NCBI GenBank assembly: GCA_903813345.2
Contig: CAIIXF020000382.1
Coordinates: 1 to 18,000, forward strand
Origin: Owenia fusiformis
Lineage: Eukaryota > Annelida > Polychaeta > Sabellida > Oweniidae
Direction: 5' to 3'
Length of the DNA stretch: 18,000 bases
Shown here: piece after piece, positions 10,501-16,912 of the stretch
How positions within the stretch are numbered: the stretch's first letter is position 1
How the letters are laid out: each line of letters opens with the position of its first letter
Translations under genes and position numbers: made by a program
The notes under the pieces: generated by a model
The model's database searches: none
What the model saw: the letters and a program-made list of their open reading frames with translations, nothing else
Told to the model about the DNA's origin: nothing

Positions 10501-13500
10501 CGGTGTTTTTTCTCAGAAATGGCAGAAAAAAGGTGGAGGGGGAATTGGGCCACACGCGGGCAAGAATGAGAAACAACTAATTTAACAAGGCATTAACATG
10601 ACAAAATGTCACCACCTAAAACAATTTGGACAATTTAAAGCAAGTTGGAAAATACCTTTTGACCTTAAGAAGGTTTGATTTGAATTTCTTAGAACATGTA
10701 GATGATTTTGAAAAAAAAAATCGTCAATTTGAAGCAAGTTGAAAAAATACCTCTTTGACTTTTTTTGACATTGAGAAGGTCATTGAAGGTCAAATGTCAA
10801 ATCTAAAGTCAGATTTGAACTTCTGAGAACATGTAGATGATTTTGAAAAAAAAATTAGTCAATTTGAAGCAAGTTGAAAAAGACCTTTTTGACCTCGAGA
10901 AGGTCATTAAAGGTCAAAAATCAAATCTAAAGTCAGATTTGAACTTCTGAGAACTTGTAAAAGTCAAATTTGAACTTCTGAAAAGATGTAGATGATTTTG
11001 AAAAAAAAATTTGGTCAATTTGAAGCAATTTGAAAACAGACCTTTTTGACCTTTTTTGACCTTGAGAAGGTCATTAAAGGTCAAATGTCAAATCTAAAGT
11101 CATATTTGAATTTCTGAGAACATGTAGATGATTTTGAAAAAAATTTTTAGTCAATTTGAAGCAAGATGAAAAAAGACCTTTTTGACCTTTTTTGACATTG
11201 AGAAGGTCATTGAAGGTCAAATGTCAAATCTAAAGTCAGATTTGAATTTCTGAGAACATGTAGATGATTTTGAAAAAAAATTTTAGTCAATTTGAAGCAA
11301 GTTGAAAAAAGACCTTTTTGACCTTTTTTGACTTTGAGAAGGTCATTGAAGGTCAAATGTCAAATCTTAAGTCAAATCTAAAGTCAGATTTGAATTTCTG
11401 AGAACATGTAGATGATTTTTAAAAAAATTTTTAGTCAATTTGAAGCAAGTTGAAAACAGACCTTTTTGACCTTTTTTGACCTTGAGAAGGTCATTGAAGG
11501 TCAAATGTCAAATCTAAAGTCAGATTTGAATTTCTGAGAACATGTAGATGATTTTGAAAAAAAAAATTAGTCAATTTGAAGCAAGTTGAAAAAAGACCTT
11601 TTTGACCTTTTTTGACTTTGAGAAGGTCATTGAAGGTCAAATGTCAAATCTAAAGTCAGATTTGAATTTCTGAGAACACGTAGATGATTTTGAAAAAAAA
11701 TTTTAGTCAATTTGAAGCAAGTTGAAAACAGACCTTTTTGACCTTTTTTGACCTTGAGAAGGTCATTGAAGGTCAAATGTCAAATCTAAAGTCAGATTTG
11801 AAGGTCAAATGTCAAATCTAAAGTCAGATTTGAATTTCTGAGAACATGTAGATGATTTTGAAAAAAAATTTAGTCAATGTGAAGCAAGTTGAAAAAAGAC
11901 CTTTTTGACCTTGAGAAGGTCATTGAAGGTCAAATGTCAAATCTAAAGTCAGATTTGAACTTCTGAGAACATGTAGATGATTTAGAAAAAAATTGAAGTC
12001 AGTCTAAACAGTATTTGTTAAGTTATAGGAAGTTGTAAGAAATTGTTACAGACGCCGGACGCCAACCACCAACCGCCGGACGCCGGACGCCAACCTCCAA
12101 CCGCCGTCGCAAAAAAACGGAGACCATAACAATATGTCACCACTTTTGGTGGTGACATAATTACCTTAACCTTAGTTCATCCACTAGTACGTTTTTACTG
12201 CAAAGTAGTGTTTTTATATGCAGCTTAATAGCATAAAATGTGTTGAGTGAAGCATATGGTGTGGACTAGTCGTGTGACACACAAACTGACCAATACATGA
12301 GGGTATTAGCTACTTTTCACATAAACCAAAGGAGGACAGTGCTTTTATTTCAACTGGGAGCTTACCTCCACACGACTGATCATGTGACCATGGTGGTGGT
12401 CCCCTTTAAGGGTTGTTTTTCAAAAGTCATCCGCACCTTTTTGTTGACGTTTGTTGACATTATAAAAACGCCATGACATTCGAAAGTAGCTTTATTTTTC
12501 AATATAAATATATGTAATGTCAAATATGAAAATATGTAATGTCAATATAAAAATCGATCATTCGTTATAGCATACACCTACATGTTTATACATTTACAAA
12601 CAACAGCACACGATAAAAACGTTTAACTATTACGCAAATTCTTGTCTCACCTGAAATGGCCAATAGATTCGTCATATTTATACACGTAATATTGAATTTT
12701 CCTTTTTCTACTTAGTATGATTAACATTTTCCGACATGATCTGCAAAAATATATTTTGGCATGTGTCTGGACATAACATACTACCCTTAATTTGCTTGGA
12801 AAACGATTCCGAATTTTTTTTTATAAATCTAGCCTTGATCAGTTTAATGCTTTTCGAGAAAAATTATTTTATATTGACGTGAGTACACTTCGCTGTACAC
12901 TTTCTAAACCATTCAGCTGCAGACATTACGCTGCCGGTCGAATGAATGCTTCGAAACTTACGAAGTGCAGTGTATGTAAACAACTTATAAATACCATATA
13001 TTAATAATTTCTCACATTATCCATTTACCCACAAGGCAATTACACGACTATTACGTCAAACTTTACGTGATGATCATTTCTACAGGACTCCGTGCCAGAA
13101 ATTCAGAATGTAAAAATTTCAAGTTTTTAAATGAAAAGTTATGCCCAACTATTGTTATTCTGCTCTACTTTCTGCACATGGTTACCCCCCTGGTATAAAT
13201 TATAGATTTCCAAGAGATCACGAAAAAACATTTCAGTTTTATATACAATGAATTGATATCACATTTCAAATTTTTATAAATTAATGATGATGCGACTCCT
13301 ACAATGCTGCAATGGAAATATATCTACATTGATATATGAATAAATGCAGTGAATAAATGCATGATAATAATATAAATAATAAATATTCAGATAAATGAGT
13401 AAACAAATAAATAATAAATAATAAAATGAATAATTAAATAAATAAAAACAATATACAAATCTCACCTTTGGCATCTTGCTGACTTGAAGGGTCTAAACAT

Positions 13501-13628
13501 CCTCCAAATACATTATAACACGCGTAAGGTCTCACATAGACGTTGTCAGATTCGGCCTGTACTAGTGCTACCACCAGGAAACTTAGGCCGAGCACCATCA
13601 ATCGTTTTGTGCAGCTCATCATTAGCAT
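6699..13628 (-). CDS. Secreted chitin-binding mucin-like peritrophin, three exons (join of 13628-13466, 8884-8711, 7543-6699)
   Basis: Seen: three minus-strand exons of 163, 174 and 845 nt sum to 1182 nt, which is 393 codons plus TGA, and both junctions are phase 1 with GT/AG borders. The protein has a signal peptide (about residues 1-25, hydrophobic core LMVLGLSFLVVALVQA, likely cut after VQA), a short segment with Cys37 and Cys44, one chitin-binding type-2 domain (Cys57-Cys108), and a Thr/Ser/Glu repeat tail (113-393). Known: peritrophin-A (CBM14) domains bind chitin in peritrophic matrices, cuticle and shell matrix, and Thr/Ser-rich tails are usually heavily O-glycosylated. Inferred: an extracellular matrix protein that coats or anchors to chitin. 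The start is the first ATG in frame (A at -3). No GPI or membrane segment follows the repeats. A further 5' untranslated exon or a missed 3' exon is possible. No orthologue is recognised by name. Confidence 0.85.
6700..7500 (-). repeat. Coding minisatellite with 24- and 27-bp units
   Basis: Tandem units of 27 bp (ending in codons for EDV/EDA) and 24 bp (ending in DV) repeat about 30 times across exon 3. Because the unit lengths are multiples of three, copy-number changes keep the frame. In the middle of the array the two unit types tend to alternate (TTESITDV TTESVTEDA), a higher-order 51-bp pattern. The complementary strand is also open through much of the array (+ strand 6598-7296 and 7293-7508). 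Those openings are by-products of the repeat and are not annotated as genes. Confidence 0.93.
7850..8710. repeat. Intron 2 minisatellite, alternating 41- and 45-bp units
   Basis: The motif ATGCTAGCTGCTATAAG recurs with starts of GCTAGCT at 7854, 7895 (variant), 7940, 7984, 8025, 8070, 8115, 8156, 8201 (variant), 8242, 8289 (variant), 8330, 8375 and 8419. Spacings alternate between about 41 and 44-47 bp, giving an 86-bp dimer. From about 8505 to 8708 a second form of about 90 bp (TAATAAGTAATGATATTACACATGACA) takes over. The array fills most of the 1167-bp intron 2 and ends exactly at the exon 2 splice donor. The 7544-7849 part of the intron is plain AT-rich sequence with a short TATATATA run at about 7816. 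Confidence 0.93.
8702..8712 (-). other. 5' splice site of intron 2, lying in the last minisatellite copy
   Basis: On the minus strand the exon end reads ACAG|GTAGCATAACTTATAGC. Repeat copies elsewhere in the array read CAGCTAGCATAACTTA at the same place. The donor GT therefore differs from the repeat consensus CT by a single base. The remaining bases downstream continue the repeat. Confidence 0.8.
8711..8884 (-). CDS. Peritrophin exon 2: chitin-binding type-2 (peritrophin-A) domain
   Basis: The acceptor is CTACTTCCAG|AG and the donor ACAG|GTAGCA, both in phase 1, so the exon is a symmetric cassette holding one whole domain. The six cysteines have spacings C-x13-C-x5-C-x10-C-x13-C-x5-C, which matches the known CBM14 pattern at every gap. 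Aromatic residues typical of the family are present (ERYFRC, LAYFCPYG, GYYYCRF). Known: the six cysteines form three disulfides and the aromatic face binds chitin oligomers. The glycine-rich turn reads GYSADPQ where many members have GLVF-type residues, a modest difference. Phase-1 symmetric exons are suited to domain shuffling. The donor lies directly against the intron 2 minisatellite. Confidence 0.92.
8885..10206. other. Intron 1, part adjoining exon 2: mostly unremarkable AT-rich DNA
   Basis: There is no cysteine-rich exon or RNA gene visible here. One possible small exon lies at 9776-9851 on the minus strand and is listed separately. The rest is plain intron sequence with short A and T runs. 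Confidence 0.6.
9776..9851 (-). CDS. Candidate alternative first exon within intron 1 (speculative)
   Basis: An ATG in a strong Kozak context (AACAAGATGG) opens 25 codons beginning MVLERNERGRFANKP. They end at GAAA|GTAAGT, a near-ideal donor, in phase 1, the same phase that exon 2 accepts. The residues are charged and not low-complexity. If spliced to exon 2 it would give a chitin-binding protein without a signal peptide, which is biologically odd. The open frame also extends upstream to 9902. It could instead be a fragment of an unrelated gene or transposon, or chance. Confidence 0.18.
10211..10581. mobile_element. Short inverted-repeat transposable element (MITE) flanked by TTAA
   Basis: The left end ATTAGTTGTTTCTCTTTCTT (10211-10230) is the inverse of the right end at 10562-10581, with one mismatch in 20. 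Both ends are bordered by TTAA (10207-10210 and 10582-10585), after which the flanks no longer match. The element is 371 bp, has no coding capacity, and contains a GCGCGCG patch and a G-rich patch near its right end. Known: TTAA target duplications mark piggyBac-type insertion. The terminal bases do not start with the usual piggyBac CCY, and because TTAA is itself palindromic it could be part of the repeat with TA as the true target. Confidence 0.75.
10622..11999. repeat. Tandem array of about ten 136-bp units
   Basis: The marker CATGTAGATGATTTTG recurs at 10695, 10830, 10985 (variant), 11121, 11257, 11405, 11541, 11677 (variant), 11845 and 11970. The basic period is 135-136 bp. Three intervals are longer (155, 148 and 168) because of small internal duplications, and the last is shorter (125). 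Each unit holds TGACCTT-GAG-AAGGTCA (7-bp stem) and CAAATCT-AAAGTC-AGATTTG (7-bp stem). It also holds AGGTCA spaced by four bases from a second AGGTCA (nine copies, at 10777, 10901, 11068, 11204, 11340, 11488, 11624, 11760 and 11917). Confidence 0.95.
12051..12110. repeat. GC-rich 28-bp direct duplicate (GACGCCGGACGCCAACC)
   Basis: Two copies of a GACGCCGGACGCCAACC(A/T)CCAACCGCC unit start at 12051 and 12079. The patch is far richer in GC than its surroundings and sits between the 136-bp array and the terminal hairpin. GACGCCGGACGCC-type tracts are common inside repeats of marine invertebrates (general knowledge, not searched here). Confidence 0.85.
12134..12158. repeat. Terminal hairpin of the composite element
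   Basis: ATGTCACCAC and GTGGTGACAT form a perfect 10-bp stem around a TTTTG loop. The right half doubles as the right-end terminal inverted repeat of the element that starts at 10606. Confidence 0.85.
12159..13333. other. Intron 1, part adjoining exon 1: no gene seen
   Basis: AT-rich intron sequence. A 9-bp inverted pair (AGTCGTGTG at about 12269 and CACACGACT at about 12370) brackets roughly 100 bp. It is too short to call an element. The 70-codon plus-strand opening at 12792-13004 has no coding signal. Confidence 0.5.
13334..13450. repeat. AT-rich simple repeat (AATAAATA-type)
   Basis: Runs of AATAAATAATAAATAATAAAATGAAT-like sequence lie just inside intron 1, next to the exon 1 donor. They are low-complexity and imperfect. 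Confidence 0.75.
13466..13628 (-). CDS. Peritrophin exon 1: start codon and signal peptide
   Basis: This exon encodes residues 1-54 plus one base. The ATG at 13628 is followed by two more in-frame ATGs close by (13622 and 13619), so the exact start is slightly uncertain. The first has A at -3. The n-region holds Lys8 and Arg9, followed by a strong hydrophobic core and a V-Q-A cleavage site before Glu26. The mature part has two cysteines (YAC and GGC), which may pair with each other. The exon ends AAAG|GTGAGA, a strong donor, in phase 1. Upstream on the minus strand there is a TATTATA-like run at about 13666-13674. There is also a pyrimidine stretch ending TTTTTTAAAG that could instead be the acceptor of a 5' UTR intron; neither reading is proven. 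Confidence 0.85.
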
Positions 13629-15021
13629 ATTTAGCAGCTGAAGTTCCCCTTTAAAAAACAAGGAGAATATAATAAAACCCTGTATTTACGCTATAAGAAG
13701 TCTTCATATACATCATTTAAGTTATAAGGTTCATTGGCGTAGCGTCATAAGCATAAAACGTCAATGGCGTACTCTCAAATTTTAGAGAAAGGTTTATTTT
13801 TATATTGAATAGCTTATCACTTTAAAAATACAGGATATTCTGAATACGTGTAGTAACAATCAAATATGAAAAGCAAAACACCTGTTTTGTTCTATATAAT
13901 CTACATTTTATTAGCCAACGTTAGTCGGGATTTCGTATTTTAAAATGGCCGAGAAAGCTTAAAACGCATTTCTTATTTTCAAATTTTCTACCCCCACCCT
14001 CGAAATTCCCCTAAAAGCTCGTTGAATAATGTGTTTTATCATTACTACTCTGATACAGCAAGGTCCTGTTAGCATTGAACAATTAGGCTGATCGAACAGT
14101 GAATATAAATCAAACAATGCTAGTATTTCCGAGGTACCCCTACAATTAGATTATTTTTAAATTATATATGTAACACTTTGCATATTTACCTGTAGATTTG
14201 GGTGTGTGTATTAACCCATTCTCAATAATAACGCTCTTCATTATTCAAAATATGATATTAAAAAGAAACGGTATTCCCCAACTGTATGGAAATGAATAAA
14301 ACATATTGCGATATTCAATAAAAGATGAATATTGAGCCATGAGAATTATGAAAAAATATTCAAGGCTCAACTTTTTCATTTCGGAATTTTGGAAAATTAC
14401 GTATGAAAGGTTTAAAAAATAAATGTTGTCGAATATACAAGCTACGCTACCTTTATCCCGTGTGTGGACTAATCCAATACTGGTACAACGAACGAAATAA
14501 AGACGCCCTTCTCCTGATTTTGCTCTATACTATTGTAGAAGAACGGTCGAACTAGGAAGTAACAACTGACGTGTATAATAACATTAAAACAAGAGGAAAA
14601 ATTCCAAAAACTAATTGCTAAAACAAAGGTTCAAAGGAAGTTTGCCAAAAGTTATATCCACTCACTTACAGTATGCATCATGATACAATTATTTAATATG
14701 ATGCCAACAAATAGGCTTTTAATAGCAGGTACATTATTTCTACTTACGGTACATGTACAGTATATATTCCTATAAAGGGTATGTCCAAAAATGAAAACAC
14801 AAGGAATGTTGATCACATTTTATCGTATAACCTTAACCTTAATAACATTTCCTTTTATTCAATGGTAACGTTTACCCATCTTAAGAAACATTACCGTAAA
14901 CTTACTACGTGTAATATGATTGACATTTCTGATTCATTTTACGCTAAACTTTTTGGGAATAATATCAAGAATTTTTTTATTTGAGCCCCATAGCTTTCCA
15001 TCGTGTAAAATCATGGTATTT
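13629..15021. other. Region upstream of the peritrophin gene: no gene seen
   Basis: This is the likely promoter side of the minus-strand gene, but no clear core promoter beyond a TATTATA-like run at about 13666-13674 is visible. The remainder is AT-rich non-coding DNA. The plus-strand opening at 14781-14984 lacks coding character. Confidence 0.45.
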
Positions 15022-15478
15022 TCACTGGTGATCTACTCGATTAGCTGGTTACCGAAACGGTTCATTTCGGTAACAAAATGTCAGAACGTTGAAGGTACGA
15101 TTTTTCTTTTTCCTTATTTCACACGTTGTAGTCAGAATTCCCACGACATTTTATCACACACGTGTATCAGTATCATATGTTTAAGAAAATGTACATGTTT
15201 GCGAGCAAATAGTTCAGAAGTCAACAGAATCGTCGATTTAATTCCTCACTTAAGTTACATAAACGGTAAGACATAAACAGTAAGATCTGCACTTTTAACC
15301 CAAACAACAGAATCGTCGATTTAATTCCTCACTTTAGATAAACGGAATTTCAAAAACAGTTAAAATCAACACTTTTAACCCATTCCGTCTATCTAACTTA
15401 AGTTGGGTATTAAATCGACGCAACGATTCTGTTGTTTTCTGAGCTAATCACCAGCGTAATCGAGCGGATCACCAGTGA
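15022..15478. repeat. Nested foldback: outer 28-bp inverted repeat with inner direct and inverted repeats
   Basis: TCACTGGTGATC ... TCGATTAGCTGGT (15022-15049) is inverted at 15450-15478 with few differences. Inside are a perfect 10-bp hairpin (GTTACCGAAA 15048-15057 and TTTCGGTAAC 15065-15074) and an 83-bp direct duplication (15223 and 15306, each starting AACAGAATCGTCGATTTAAT). There is also an inverted copy of the same start at 15411-15436. No coding function is seen. Confidence 0.8.
15303..15436. repeat. Imperfect hairpin with arms of about 45 bp
   Basis: AACAACAGAATCG-TCGATTTA (15303 onward) and TTTAGATAAACGGAAT (15333-15348) pair with ATTCCGTCTATCTAAC (15382-15397) and TAAATCGACGCAACGATTCT (15411-15430). 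The loop is about 33 nt, with bulges from small insertions in the right arm. Confidence 0.75.
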
Positions 15479-16149
15479 TTTTATTAATTCCTTTCGAGAA
15501 AGATTTCGAGTTATAAAAAAGAAAGATGCGAGTCTCAGAATTAAAGCTTGCCCAGTTATTCAAAGGTTTTCTCGTCTCTGTATAAACGTATTCGTAACTG
15601 TGTGTAATAATTATATTTTCGTATATTTATATACCATATGTACCATGTTTCTGTGTACTAATAACGGTATTCGACTGAATTATGACCTTCAATTAAGTAA
15701 TTTCGTTCGTGTTACGATAACCTCCATAGGTAGCTGTTTGTTTTCGTGTGTTTTTCATTATGGTTGTTGGGGTTAAAGTTATACACATGATTGTTTTTAT
15801 TAAAAGAGTTACATGTGATTAGGTCATACTTACGCCTATGTAACGCCCCACTCTCCCTCTTTGCGACGTGACATTTCCCCATAAGAAGCCATCTTTGATT
15901 TCCAAGGGCTGAAGTTTTCAACTTTGATTGAAGTCAAACTAATACACAGTGAGTTCAACAATTGTTCCTCAGCTCCTTTATTTGTTTTCATCGGGAGTCA
16001 GATACTGTGTTAAGTCAATGATATGATACATTCAATGAGAAGGGCGTCCGTGTCCAATAGTCCAACATTGTGTTCGATGTCGAAATGGAGTATGTCCCAT
16101 GGAACAGGTTTAGCATCAATACGCAAATGTATCCCCCTCCAAGACGCAC
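15479..16149. other. Non-coding DNA between two foldback structures
   Basis: The openings at 15432-15776 (+) and 15712-15921 (-) have no coding character. On the minus strand, AAAGATGGC in a strong Kozak context (about 15892) is followed by a good donor GTAAGT at about 15833, but its frame hits a TAG before the donor. Confidence 0.45.
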
Positions 16150-16366
16150 TAACCCCCCTATCACACCAAACTAGTTCTTACCCGTTCTTGCCAGTCCTAC
16201 GAAAATGTCGTAAAACGGGCTCGATCTGGCTGCGGTCGGGATATGTGTCTAAAATAATTAGCTACTTCGTTCATAAACATTCTTCAATACGTCCATCACG
16301 TTCGCAGTTCGTACAGGTCGCACCACGTCGGTGTGCAACGTAGTATAAACCGTCCTTTAGTCTAGA

Positions 16367-16381
16367 AGGTCATCATGACCT
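16367..16381. promoter_or_regulatory. Perfect AGGTCA-N3-TGACCT palindrome (estrogen-response-element consensus)
   Basis: AGGTCATCATGACCT matches the textbook inverted repeat bound by estrogen-receptor-type nuclear receptors. It sits inside the foldback element. Whether it is used is unknown. Confidence 0.4.
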
Positions 16382-16408
16382 GATTACAGAACGGTATGGT
16401 CGCCATCG

Positions 16409-16430
16409 AATTTTGAATCGATTCAAAATT
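16409..16430. repeat. 22-bp perfect palindrome centred on ATCGAT
   Basis: AATTTTGAATC followed by its exact complement GATTCAAAATT, with no spacer. It lies close to the midpoint of the 16150-16735 element. Confidence 0.9.
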
Positions 16431-16851
16431 ATAAATCACTTACCCCGTCCGGGAAAGTCCATGAAGTTCGTAAACAGACCGTCGAACGTTGTAGCTACGT
16501 TCATTCAGTTCGCACACAGTTTAAAACCGATTCGGCAACGTTTTGATGATCACCAGAAAATATGGAGCATGCTCTAAGTGCTGGAGGACCTACTCGTTCT
16601 AGTAGTTTCATGAAGTTTGTAAACAGATCCCAAACGGTTCTTAGTGGGTTCTTAGTACGTCAAATCCGTTCGTGCACAGTTTACGCCCGTTTTCGAGAAC
16701 GTAGTGAGAACTAGTTTGGTGTGATAGTAGGGTTACTGAATATACTACTTTTACACAATCTAAGATAATCATGCAATAAAATAATTTTGGAATGTGTTTT
16801 TGATCCTACCACCCCTATGAAAAAAATAAAAGCGCCCGCCTGGGTCGCTTG

Positions 16852-16912
16852 CTCGCCTGTAAAATACAGGTAACCAAGGAAATCTTATCTGTGAATCTTG
16901 CCTACAGGCGAG
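16852..16912. repeat. Short inverted pair CTCGCCTGTA / TACAGGCGAG
   Basis: A perfect 10-bp inverted repeat (16852-16861 and 16903-16912) with 41 bases between. The left arm also overlaps a smaller hairpin CCTGTA-AAA-TACAGG. Confidence 0.7.

Larger units (their letters stand above)
10606..12158. mobile_element. 1.55-kb composite element with ATGTCACCACC ends and an internal satellite
   Basis: ATGTCACCACC at 10606-10616 is matched in inverse by GGTGGTGACAT at 12148-12158, followed inward on both sides by an A-rich run. Inside are the 136-bp tandem units (10622-11999), a GC-rich 28-bp duplicate (12051-12105), and a terminal hairpin (12134-12158). No open frame encodes a transposase. Short end repeats, a central tandem array and a 3' hairpin are features of non-autonomous Helitron/Helentron-like families of invertebrates (DINE and 'pearl' type elements), but a TIR-type MITE with a satellite core is equally possible. 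No target duplication is certain. Confidence 0.6.
16150..16735. mobile_element. 586-bp foldback-like element with 29-bp terminal inverted repeats
   Basis: TAACCC..CTATCACACCAAACTAGTTCT at 16150-16178 is inverted at 16707-16735 with 27 of 29 matches. Inside are two diverged direct copies (starting CATGAAGTTCGTAAACAGA at 16460 and CATGAAGTTTGTAAACAGA at 16609, each followed by a CACAGTTTA segment). A 22-bp perfect palindrome lies near the centre. No transposase frame exists, so it would be non-autonomous. No target duplication was identified. Confidence 0.65.

Noticed and set aside
14820-14850. TAACCTTAACCTTAAT resembling telomeric TTAACC-type repeats (also near 12163)
   Set aside because: Only two imperfect copies are present at each place, too few and too irregular for an interstitial telomere.
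15830-15921. Minus-strand AAAGATGGC start with a following GTAAGT donor
   Set aside because: The frame from that ATG meets TAG before the donor, and no partner exon was found.
16023-16343. 106-codon plus-strand frame
   Set aside because: It overlaps the inverted-repeat element and is rich in Ser/Arg from repeat sequence. No family motif or splice support is present.
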